From contig QYQC01000052.1 in the NCBI GenBank assembly GCA_007280315.1, positions 1 through 12,819 of the forward strand: a stretch of 12,819 bases of DNA, written 5' to 3'. Shown here one piece after another: positions 1-5,843 of the stretch. The position numbers and the translations under genes are program-made. The notes beneath the pieces are model-generated. The model searched no databases. It was not told the origin of the DNA and saw only the letters and a program-made list of their open reading frames with translations. Position 1 is the first letter of the stretch, and the number at the start of each line of letters is the position of its first letter. This DNA is from Betaproteobacteria bacterium. GTDB lineage: Bacteria > Pseudomonadota > Gammaproteobacteria > Burkholderiales > SG8-39.

Positions 1-140
1 TACTCGAGGTACGCGCTTCTTCCAGCCGTCCCGACATGGGTACTGTGCGCTCGCGTTCGGAAATCTACAACCAGCATGACGAGCTGGTGATGCACATGTC
101 CGGCGTCGGCATGTTCCGCCGCCGCGGTACGGGCGACTAA
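1..140 (+). CDS. MaoC/hotdog-fold dehydratase, C-terminal fragment
   Basis: This is the last 45 codons of a gene that enters from the left; the reading frame begins at base 3 and ends with TAA at 138-140. The visible peptide contains SRPDMGTVRSR, then EIYNQ, then VMHMSGVGMFRRR. That pattern (S-R-P-D-x-G-x-V, a conserved N-Q followed by V-M) is typical of the C-terminal end of MaoC-like hotdog hydratases, which add water to or remove it from enoyl-CoA-type substrates. Too little is present to name the substrate. The gene converges on the methyltransferase gene that ends at 174, leaving 33 bp between them with no clear terminator. Confidence 0.7.
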   Translation, partial: LEVRASSSRPDMGTVRSRSEIYNQHDELVMHMSGVGMFRRRGTGD

Positions 141-173
141 ACATTTCCGCGAGCGGCGCGAGCGGCTGGCGGC

Positions 174-824
174 TTATCCTGCAGCACCAGCGCCGGAAAC
201 CGGCTTGCGCCACACGCTTGCCAGCCACGGCTGCTGCTCGCGCGGAAGACCTGGCGGTCTGTAGTAGTGGGACAGCTCGACGAATCCAGCGTCCGCGACG
301 AGGCTGCGCCAGGTGTCGGGATCGTGGTAAGCCCCGTAGCGGCCGCGGTTCCAGCCTTCGTCGTTGCGACCGTGCGGATTCGAGGCGAACAACACGCCGC
401 CCGGCTTCAGCGTGGCGACTAGATCGCGCAGCACCCGCGGCAGCTCCTGGCTGGCGACGTGAAACAGCGAGGCGTTGGCGAATACCCCGTCAAACCGGTT
501 CTGCGGCAGATCGAGGCGATTGAAATCCTGCTGCCACACCTCACAGACGCTGTACGAACGCGCCATTTCCACAAATTGCAGCGCGCCGTCCAGCCCGACG
601 GCAGTGTGCCCGAGACCGGAAAATGTCTTGAGATCACGGCCCGGACCGCAGCCGAAGTCGAGTATGGCGAAGGGCGGTGTGCCATCGATCGCGTCGAGCA
701 GCGCGGCGATGTTCTGGCTGACATCGTGACCGCGCGTGCCCTCAAAGAAATCCCCGGCGCGCTGGTTGTAGTGCTCAAGCGTAAGAGCACTGATGCGCTC
801 CAGATCCTGCGGATTCAGTTTCAT
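174..824 (-). CDS. class I SAM-dependent methyltransferase
   Basis: A 216-residue protein with a Rossmann-type methyltransferase fold. Motif I is AILDFGCGPGRD (residues 53-64), the glycine-rich loop that binds S-adenosylmethionine, and the acidic end of strand 2 is D79 in VGLDG. Further on come LKPGGVLFAS, the usual motif III region, and a C-terminal stretch DPDTWRSLVADAGF that matches the last helix and strand of the Methyltransf_11/25 type. There is no transmembrane segment or signal peptide, so it should be cytosolic. The substrate cannot be told from sequence. It starts with ATG 15 bp after the clsB stop, probably as the last gene of the same transcript, although no good ribosome binding site is visible. 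It could be a small-molecule methyltransferase of the Tam/UbiG type; I am sure of the fold only. Confidence 0.85.
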   Translation of the reverse strand: MKLNPQDLERISALTLEHYNQRAGDFFEGTRGHDVSQNIAALLDAIDGTPPFAILDFGCGPGRDLKTFSGLGHTAVGLDGALQFVEMARSYSVCEVWQQDFNRLDLPQNRFDGVFANASLFHVASQELPRVLRDLVATLKPGGVLFASNPHGRNDEGWNRGRYGAYHDPDTWRSLVADAGFVELSHYYRPPGLPREQQPWLASVWRKPVSGAGAAG

Positions 825-839
825 GCAGGCGCCACAGGG

Positions 840-1994
840 TTAATGCTTTCCGCCATAGCCCGCCACGCCCATCAGCAGCCGGGTGCAGCCGTAAGCGCCC
901 CAGATGAGCGCGCGCCGCCACAGCGGCTGACGGCGCCAGGTGCGCCTCGCCACCACCTTGGCGCCGCTGCGCATGTGATCGAGCAGGCTGCGGCGCAGGT
1001 CATGCGTAAAATGCCGGTCGTCGACGACGATGTTGGCCTCGCGCGCCAGCATCAGACTGAACGGGTCGATATTGGACGAGCCTACGGTGGCCCAGTGCCG
1101 GTCGATTACCGCGACCTTCGCATGCAGAAAACTCTTGTGATATTCGTAGATCTCCACCCCGGCGTCGAGCAGCGAACCGTACAGCGCGCGCGAGGCGTAA
1201 TGCAGCAGCGCGTATTCGATGCGCCCCTGTAACAGCAGCACCACGCGCACGCCCCTGCGCGCCGCCGCGCGCAGCGCCTGGCGAAATCGCGTGCCGGGGA
1301 AAAAATAGGCGTTGGCGATAATGACCTCCCTGCGCGCAGCCAGGATCGCCTCGAGATAGGCATCCTCGATGTCGGACCGATGGCGGAAATTGTCGCGCAC
1401 CACCAGTACCGCACGCTGTGTTCCCTTCAGCACTGCATCCACCAGTGCGTGGTGCTGCGTGGGGCGTTTCAAGCTCGCCCAGGCGACCCGCCGCCAAAGG
1501 CGTACCGATTCCTCCAGAATGCTCGCGACCAGCGGCCCCTCGACGCGCACGGCGTAGTCGTAGCGCGGCGGCGTCTGGCGCGGTGTGTGCATGTCGTCGA
1601 TGATGTTGATGCCGCCGATGAAAGCCACGCGGGCATCCACCACCACCAATTTGCGGTGCAGCCGCCGCAGTCGATTGCGCCGCAGGGTCAGGGGCGAGGT
1701 CTTGGGACCGAAGATCAGCACCTCGATGTTGCCCGCGGCGAGCAGCTGCCGCGTCTGTTCGAATATGCCCTTGGAACCGAAGCCGTCGACGAGCACATGC
1801 ACGCGCACGCCGCGCGCGGCTGCGCGCACCAGCGCCGCGGCGATGCGCCTGCCGCTGTCGTCGTCGGCAAAGATATAGGTTTCGACAAAGATCTCCCTTT
1901 GCGCGTCGTCCACCGCCTGCTGCAGCACCGGAAAATAGCCTCTGCCGTTGGTGAGCAGCTGCAGCTTGTTTCCGTCGAGAAACTCGAGCGTCAT
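840..1994 (-). CDS. clsB: cardiolipin synthase B (phospholipase D superfamily)
   Basis: A 384-residue phospholipase D superfamily protein with two HKD motifs: HRKLVVVD (H113, K115, D120), followed by GGIN, and HAKVAVID (H291, K293, D298), followed by GSSNID. Paired HKD motifs at this spacing, a protein of about 400 residues and no N-terminal membrane helices fit ClsB (E. coli YbhO), which transfers phosphatidyl groups to make cardiolipin and can use phosphatidylethanolamine. The frame stays open well upstream, but the ATG at 1994 is chosen because it overlaps the stop of the preceding gene as ATGA (1991-1994), and because MTLEFLDGNKLQLLTNG reads like a genuine N-terminus. The YbhP-like gene directly upstream repeats the E. 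coli ybhP-clsB arrangement. The C-terminal 35 residues are Arg/Trp rich and may sit on the membrane surface. Confidence 0.9.
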   Translation of the reverse strand: MTLEFLDGNKLQLLTNGRGYFPVLQQAVDDAQREIFVETYIFADDDSGRRIAAALVRAAARGVRVHVLVDGFGSKGIFEQTRQLLAAGNIEVLIFGPKTSPLTLRRNRLRRLHRKLVVVDARVAFIGGINIIDDMHTPRQTPPRYDYAVRVEGPLVASILEESVRLWRRVAWASLKRPTQHHALVDAVLKGTQRAVLVVRDNFRHRSDIEDAYLEAILAARREVIIANAYFFPGTRFRQALRAAARRGVRVVLLLQGRIEYALLHYASRALYGSLLDAGVEIYEYHKSFLHAKVAVIDRHWATVGSSNIDPFSLMLAREANIVVDDRHFTHDLRRSLLDHMRSGAKVVARRTWRRQPLWRRALIWGAYGCTRLLMGVAGYGGKH

Positions 1995-2731
1995 CGAAGC
2001 TCCAGCTCCACGCTCAGCGCGGCGTGATCGGAAATGCGCGACCAGGGCAGGCCGTGGTGTACTTCGGCGCGGCGCACGTCGAAGCCGCGCGCGTAAATGC
2101 GGTCCAGACGCAGCAGCGGGAAGGTACTGGGATAGGTGCGCGCCGGCCGCCCGCGCTGGTCGCGGAACACTTCCTTCAAATCGAGATCGGCGACCAGCTT
2201 GCGCCCGGCGGTATTGCGCCAGTCGTTGAAATCGCCGGCGACCACCAGCGGCGCACCCGCCGGTACCAGGCGCAGCACGCGTTCTGTCAGGGCCGACAAC
2301 TGGCGCCCGCGCCCGCGCTCGTGCAATCCAAAATGCACGCACAGGCAGTGCAGGTGCATTTCGCCGAAGGCAATTTCGCAATGCAGCAGCCCGCGCCGCT
2401 CAAAGCGGTGGCTGGATACATCCTGGTTTTCCGCGCTGACGATGGGAAAGCGGCTGAGGATTGCGTTGCCGTGGTGGCCGTGATCGTAGATCGCGTTGCG
2501 GCCGTAGGCGTAGTCCTGCCACACCTCGTCGGCAAGGAATTCATACTGCGGCTCCGCCGGCCAATTACGCACCCTCAGCGCGTGATGATCGTGTTCGCCC
2601 TGCACTTCCTGCAGGAACACCAGGTCCACATCGAGCAGGCGCAGGTGGTGGCGCAACTCGTGCACCATCATGCGCCGGTTGAAATGGGAGAACCCCTTGT
2701 GGATATTGTAGGTGGCCAGACGCAGCTTCAT
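1991..2731 (-). CDS. endonuclease/exonuclease/phosphatase family protein (YbhP-like)
   Basis: A 246-residue protein of the EEP (DNase I/exonuclease III/inositol phosphatase) fold. Visible metal and catalytic signatures are TYNIHKG (N9), LQEVQ (E42), GNAILSRFP (residues 88-96), VHFGL (H133), GDFND (D167, N169), LDRIYARG (D210) and SDHAALSVE (D235, H236). The whole set is intact, so the enzyme should be active as a metal-dependent phosphodiesterase or phosphatase. The substrate is unknown; a phospholipid-linked role is an inference from its partnership with cardiolipin synthase B. E. coli has the same pair, ybhP and clsB (ybhO). It overlaps clsB by 4 nt (ATGA), which suggests translational coupling. 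The ATG at 2731 is preceded by GGGGCAGGG, a purine-rich but closely spaced ribosome binding site. Confidence 0.87.
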   Translation of the reverse strand: MKLRLATYNIHKGFSHFNRRMMVHELRHHLRLLDVDLVFLQEVQGEHDHHALRVRNWPAEPQYEFLADEVWQDYAYGRNAIYDHGHHGNAILSRFPIVSAENQDVSSHRFERRGLLHCEIAFGEMHLHCLCVHFGLHERGRGRQLSALTERVLRLVPAGAPLVVAGDFNDWRNTAGRKLVADLDLKEVFRDQRGRPARTYPSTFPLLRLDRIYARGFDVRRAEVHHGLPWSRISDHAALSVELELR

Positions 2732-2755
2732 CCCTGCCCCGCGCCTGTCACGCTC

Positions 2756-2761
2756 ATATTA
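2756..2761 (-). promoter_or_regulatory. possible -10 element before the YbhP-like gene
   Basis: Read on the minus strand this is TAATAT, a good -10 hexamer that would give a leader of about 18 nt. No convincing -35 lies 16-18 bp upstream. A perfect palindrome GTCTGCAGAC (2767-2776) lies immediately upstream of the -10 and could be an operator or chance. The 69-bp gap otherwise holds only a short TCGGC/GCCGA inverted repeat (2785-2798) just past the upstream gene's stop. Confidence 0.3.
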
Positions 2762-2800
2762 GGAATGTCTGCAGACCCCTGGGCTCGGCGATGGCCGAAC

Positions 2801-4033
2801 TTAGCGCTTCAAGCCCTGAAACAGCTTTTCGCGCCCGACTTTGATCAGGAATTTTCCGTCATACATGAACGCGTCGGCGGTGGCGAAGGTATCGCCGAAT
2901 GCCTCCGGTATGAACGAACCGGTCCCGATCACGTCCACCGGTGCGCGCGCATGGCCGAACATCTTGCACTTGAACGGCGTGAATCCGCTGGAGCCGACGA
3001 TGCGCGCGGCATTGAATCCGGCGGCATCCAGCGTCTCGCGCATCTTGATCACGCTCGCTACCGACACCCCGGTGCCGAACAGCACCTTGCGCACCCGGTC
3101 CTTGACGATGTTGAGCGTGTCCGAGTCGTATGCCTCCTCGCCCATCACCGCGCGCACCGCCTCGAATTCGTTCAGCACATGCAGCCAGTCCGCCACCACT
3201 TCCACCGATTGCTCATAATCCAGGCCCTCGGCGTAGCGTTCGCCATGCGTGTCGATGCGAAGCGCGAGGGTGCGCTCGCTCGCGGGATCGGCTGGCAGGA
3301 CGTCGTTGTACCACCAGCGGCACACGTCGAGCGCATCGCTGAATTCGCGTGCGTAATAATCGACCAGCACGGTGAGGTTATCCAGCGGATGGCTCTCGGC
3401 AAACATCTGCGCCGCCCGCAGGGTGGAACCGGCGTAGCCGACGATGGCGTGAGGCATGGTCCCTATCCCGTGTTCTTGCCCGTAGAAGTGCGCAGTCAGG
3501 TCCTGCGAAGAGCCGAGAAAACCGACCGCGCCCGAGAGTTTGGCGATGCGGCTGCCGACCGCGGCACCATAGGCAACCAGGACGGACATGTCGTCGCCAC
3601 TGGAATGGCGCGCGTGCATGTCGATGAACGCCACTTTGGGCAGATCGGCGGCCATTTTGTAGGCGTTGTAGGCCGACACGCAGGCGGTGCCGACGCGGCG
3701 CAGAATCAGCGTCTCCAGTTCGACCAACGCGGCAAACGAGCCGGTATAGGTAAAAATCGGCTTCTGATCGGGAACGAACGCGCCTTCCTCGTACAGGCGC
3801 GTGATTTTGAGCGGGACTGCGTCCTGCGGATAATATTCGCGCAGCATTTCCAGCGCGGGGTTGACGGCGCAAATGGTACCGCGGCGCAGGAATACGCCGT
3901 AGGTGACGGTCTTGTCGCCGAATTTCTCCACGATCTGGCGCGACTTGGTGAAGTACTTGTCGGTACGCGAAAGCACGTAGTCCGAGCGCACGCGGCGTTC
4001 GGTTTCGGCTTTGAGATCAATAGGCTTATTCAT
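2801..4033 (-). CDS. nicotinate phosphoribosyltransferase-like protein
   Basis: A 410-residue protein of the nicotinate/nicotinamide phosphoribosyltransferase family. Family landmarks are SDYVLSRTDKYFTKSRQIVE at the N-terminus, the GTMPHA motif (191-196) with H195, the histidine that is phosphorylated in characterised nicotinate phosphoribosyltransferases, and the C-terminal phosphate-binding segments IVGSSGF (345-351) and DVIGTGSF (367-374). The expected role is joining nicotinic acid to PRPP in NAD salvage. One departure: the loop that usually reads R-x-D-S-G-D is RIDTHGE here (259-265), so the substrate or ATP use may differ from PncB. The ATG at 4033 has GGAAAG five bases upstream as ribosome binding site. 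The gene is divergent from the radical SAM gene across 166 bp and lies 69 bp before the YbhP-like gene. I am sure of the family, less sure of the substrate. Confidence 0.82.
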   Translation of the reverse strand: MNKPIDLKAETERRVRSDYVLSRTDKYFTKSRQIVEKFGDKTVTYGVFLRRGTICAVNPALEMLREYYPQDAVPLKITRLYEEGAFVPDQKPIFTYTGSFAALVELETLILRRVGTACVSAYNAYKMAADLPKVAFIDMHARHSSGDDMSVLVAYGAAVGSRIAKLSGAVGFLGSSQDLTAHFYGQEHGIGTMPHAIVGYAGSTLRAAQMFAESHPLDNLTVLVDYYAREFSDALDVCRWWYNDVLPADPASERTLALRIDTHGERYAEGLDYEQSVEVVADWLHVLNEFEAVRAVMGEEAYDSDTLNIVKDRVRKVLFGTGVSVASVIKMRETLDAAGFNAARIVGSSGFTPFKCKMFGHARAPVDVIGTGSFIPEAFGDTFATADAFMYDGKFLIKVGREKLFQGLKR

Positions 4034-4056
4034 CGCGGCTTTCCGGGTAGGTGTGC

Positions 4057-4062
4057 ATTATG
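4057..4062 (-). promoter_or_regulatory. possible -10 element for the phosphoribosyltransferase-like gene
   Basis: On the minus strand this is CATAAT, five of six matches to the -10 consensus. It would place the transcript start about 17 nt before the ATG at 4033. The place where a -35 would lie falls in the GC-rich hairpin (4065-4083) and is not a match, so this promoter would need an activator or is not real. Confidence 0.25.
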
Positions 4063-4064
4063 AA

Positions 4065-4083
4065 CGGCGGGGCGCCCCCGCCG
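4065..4083. repeat. perfect GC-rich inverted repeat in the divergent intergenic region
   Basis: CGGCGGGG (4065-4072) and its exact reverse complement CCCCGCCG (4076-4083) flank a 3-base loop. The stem is all G-C and should be very stable. It lies 32 bp upstream of the phosphoribosyltransferase-like start. No T-tract follows on either strand, so it is not a standard intrinsic terminator. It may be a leader hairpin or simply a local GC element. Confidence 0.6.
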
Positions 4084-4126
4084 CAATAGTCCCTCTCCTG
4101 GATGGATTCGCCGCGCAAGGATTTGC

Positions 4127-4140
4127 TTGACCCACGTCAA
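4127..4140. promoter_or_regulatory. FNR/ANR/DNR-type binding site
   Basis: TTGACCCACGTCAA is a perfect dyad, TTGAC-N4-GTCAA, matching the CRP/FNR superfamily site TTGAT-N4-ATCAA at 8 of the 10 fixed positions and the TTGA/TCAA core completely. Its centre is at 4133.5. A TAGCAT hexamer at 4163-4168 lies exactly where a -10 would be if the site were centred at -41.5 from a start at about 4175, the class II activator position. It therefore most likely controls the radical SAM gene at 4200 and may also act on the divergent gene. Which regulator binds (FNR-like for oxygen, DNR-like for nitric oxide, or another member) cannot be read from the site. Confidence 0.65.
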
Positions 4141-4162
4141 ACGCGGCCAACACCGTTTCGCC

Positions 4163-4168
4163 TAGCAT
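4163..4168 (+). promoter_or_regulatory. predicted -10 element of the radical SAM gene
   Basis: TAGCAT matches TATAAT at four of six positions. It is proposed because of its position: 22 bp beyond the right end of the FNR-type box and about 30 bp before the ribosome binding site. The lack of a consensus -35 fits an activator-dependent promoter. Confidence 0.4.
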
Positions 4169-4178
4169 CGATCGATGC
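4165..4178. repeat. 14-bp perfect palindrome over the predicted transcription start
   Basis: GCATCGATCGATGC is fully self-complementary. It overlaps the predicted -10 and start of the radical SAM promoter, a position where a bound repressor would block transcription. Being a perfect 14-mer next to an FNR-type box makes an operator role plausible, but no known family site is matched. Confidence 0.5.
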
Positions 4179-4199
4179 AAAGCAACAGCAGGAGGTCGC

Positions 4200-5174
4200 G
4201 TGATTACTGACAGAATCGACTCGGTGACCAGGATACCGCCAGAATACCTTAAGGCGGCGCCGCCGGCCCCGAAGAGCGTAAAAATAGAAATTTCTCCGCG
4301 CTGCAATTACCGTTGCGGCTTCTGCGCCCTGCGCAGCCGCGAGGTCCAGCCCAAATGGGACATGGACTTCGAACTGTTCAAACGCATCACGCGCGAAATG
4401 AGCGCGGCCGGCGTGCAGGAAATCGGCGTGTTCTACCTGGGCGAATCCTTCATGGGGCCAAGATTGCTGGTCGATTGCATCGACTATCTCAAGTCCGAAC
4501 TGGCAATGCCCTATGTGTTCCTGACTTCCAACGCTTCGATGGCCTTCCCGGAAGCCGTCGACGCCTGCATGAAGGCCGGACTGGATTCACTCAAATGGTC
4601 GGTGAATGCGGCCGATGAAGCGCAGTTCGAGAAGATCATGGGCGTGTCGGGCAGATTGTTTGAGCGCGCTCTGGACAACATCCGCGCCGGCTGGGAACTG
4701 CGTGAGAAACATGGCTACAGCACCGGCCTGTATGCCTCGTCCATCCGCTACGACGGCGCGCAGCAGGGGAAAATGGAGGCGCTCCTGGCCAAACGGGTGA
4801 TCCCTTACGTCGATCAGCACTACTGGCTGCCGCTTTATTCGATGGGTGCTTTTGCCACCGAACGCGAAGCGCAACTCGGCTTTCGACCCTCCGCCGGAAA
4901 TCAGGGACGAATCGACGCCCTGCGCGAACCCCTGCCCTGCTGGTCGGCGTTCACTGAAGGCCACGTCACCGCGGAAGGGAAACTCTCGGCCTGTTGCTTC
5001 GACGCCACCGCCAACTGGACCATGGGCGACCTGACCAAGCAGTCCTTTATGGACGCCTGGAACGCGCCTGCATTCGTGCAACTGCGCGCCGCCCATTTGG
5101 AAAAAGACGTCCGCGGCTCCGTCTGCGAGAATTGCGTCGCCTACGCCCAGGCGGCTCCGGTAAGCACTGCCTAA
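4200..5174 (+). CDS. radical SAM protein with SPASM-type C-terminus
   Basis: A 324-residue radical SAM enzyme. The cluster motif is C-N-Y-R-C-G-F-C (C35, C39, C42), which holds the 4Fe-4S cluster that cleaves S-adenosylmethionine. LGES (80-83) occupies the GGE-like position. The C-terminal part has more cysteines at C247, C265, C266, C309 and C312 with the pattern G-K-L-S-A-C-C, then DLTKQSFMDAWN, then C-E-N-C, typical of SPASM/twitch domains that bind auxiliary clusters and are common in peptide- and sugar-modifying enzymes. The GTG start at 4200 is set by a perfect AGGAGG at 4190-4195. No signal peptide is visible. An FNR-type box upstream suggests expression under low oxygen, which would suit an oxygen-sensitive enzyme. 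The substrate is unknown and no small precursor peptide gene is visible nearby; the only close partner is the divergent phosphoribosyltransferase-like gene. Confidence 0.88.
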   Translation: MITDRIDSVTRIPPEYLKAAPPAPKSVKIEISPRCNYRCGFCALRSREVQPKWDMDFELFKRITREMSAAGVQEIGVFYLGESFMGPRLLVDCIDYLKSELAMPYVFLTSNASMAFPEAVDACMKAGLDSLKWSVNAADEAQFEKIMGVSGRLFERALDNIRAGWELREKHGYSTGLYASSIRYDGAQQGKMEALLAKRVIPYVDQHYWLPLYSMGAFATEREAQLGFRPSAGNQGRIDALREPLPCWSAFTEGHVTAEGKLSACCFDATANWTMGDLTKQSFMDAWNAPAFVQLRAAHLEKDVRGSVCENCVAYAQAAPVSTA

Positions 5175-5218
5175 TGGATTGAATTGAGGCGGTTTAAGGG
5201 GAGTAGAATAGCGCAGAG

Positions 5219-5310
5219 TATCATTGCAATATATTGAAATAACATTGCATAATTATTATTGCAATATAACATGCGTATTTTCATAGCATTAATAATTGCA
5301 TAATAGTCAG
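5219..5310. repeat. AT-rich block with repeated ATTGCA motifs
   Basis: The spacer between the convergent radical SAM and nudB genes turns sharply AT-rich here. It contains ATTGCAATATA at 5223-5233 and again at 5258-5268, and ATTGCATAAT at 5244-5253 and again at 5295-5304. TATTGCAATA (5257-5266) is a perfect palindrome, and the arms 5223-5232 and 5256-5265 are near-complementary over 10 bp. No open reading frame of note and no GC-rich terminator stem is present. It may act as a bidirectional termination zone, a site for a nucleoid or silencing protein, or be the scar of an inserted element. Confidence 0.5.
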
Positions 5311-5332
5311 ACGCCAATAAAATCAAACTCCA

Positions 5333-5794
5333 TCAGGCCGCGCCAGCTCCCAGACGCGTCGCCAGCAACAGGATAGCGTCGCGATTTGTCCAGGAGGGCG
5401 TACGCGCGGAAGCCTCCTTCCAAGGCAGCCATTCGTAGCGCAGGTGTTCGGTCGGCTCCAGCCGTACCGGCACCATCCCGGGCAATTCCAGCCCGAATAT
5501 ATGCTCCCGGTTGTGGGTCACGCCTTCGGCATAACGGCTGCGGTGCTTCATGAAGATTTCGAAGCTGTTCTCGATGCCCCAGTCTTCCAGCCGGTAGTTC
5601 CGGACATCGATTCCGGTCTCTTCAAGCACTTCGCGCGCGGCGGTGTCGGCCAGTGGTTCGTTGTCGTAGTCGATGCTGCCCGTGACCGACTGCCAGAAAC
5701 CGGGCCATCCGGCGCGCTCGAGCATCAGCACCAGCAGATCGGCAGTGTAGATCACCACCAGGACGGAGCGCGGGATTTTGAAAGGCGGGCTCAC
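5333..5794 (-). CDS. nudB: dihydroneopterin triphosphate pyrophosphohydrolase (Nudix)
   Basis: A 153-residue Nudix hydrolase that removes pyrophosphate from dihydroneopterin triphosphate in folate synthesis. The N-terminal segment FKIPRSVLVVIYT, followed by GFWQSVTGS, and the C-terminal HLRYEWLPWKEA with SWTNRDAI closely follow the E. coli NudB pattern (about 150 residues). The Nudix box spans G39 to I62 and includes AAREVLEETGI with all catalytic glutamates. There are six residues rather than the usual five between the first Gly and Glu. The frame stays open far upstream, but the GTG at 5794 fits family length and has GGCGGGA at a suitable distance as ribosome binding site. It follows the barstar gene by 49 bp and is probably the last gene of the aspS-containing run, converging on the radical SAM gene. 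Confidence 0.9.
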   Translation of the reverse strand: MSPPFKIPRSVLVVIYTADLLVLMLERAGWPGFWQSVTGSIDYDNEPLADTAAREVLEETGIDVRNYRLEDWGIENSFEIFMKHRSRYAEGVTHNREHIFGLELPGMVPVRLEPTEHLRYEWLPWKEASARTPSWTNRDAILLLATRLGAGAA

Positions 5795-5843
5795 GCTGGA
5801 ATGTCCCGCCGCGGACCCCGGCCCCAGGAATAACCGGTCGGGC

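Noticed and set aside
459..1232. A 257-codon plus-strand open frame over the methyltransferase and clsB ends
   Set aside because: It spans two genes with catalytic motifs on the other strand and has no motif of its own.
1995..2381. A 129-codon N-terminal extension of clsB
   Set aside because: Arg/Ala-rich out-of-frame reading of the YbhP-like gene; the ATG at 1994 gives family length and an ATGA overlap.
2024..4063. A 679-codon plus-strand open frame antisense to the YbhP-like and phosphoribosyltransferase-like genes
   Set aside because: Its translation has no recognisable motif and is the usual His/Arg/Ala/Val-rich mirror of GC-rich coding sequence; both minus-strand genes under it have clear family signatures.
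4058..4306. An 82-codon minus-strand open frame across the divergent intergenic region
   Set aside because: It covers the FNR-type box, the palindrome and the start of the radical SAM gene, and has no motif or ribosome binding site.
5175..5332. A small gene or CRISPR-like array in the AT-rich spacer
   Set aside because: The ATTGCA repeats are too short and irregularly spaced for CRISPR, and stops are frequent in all frames.
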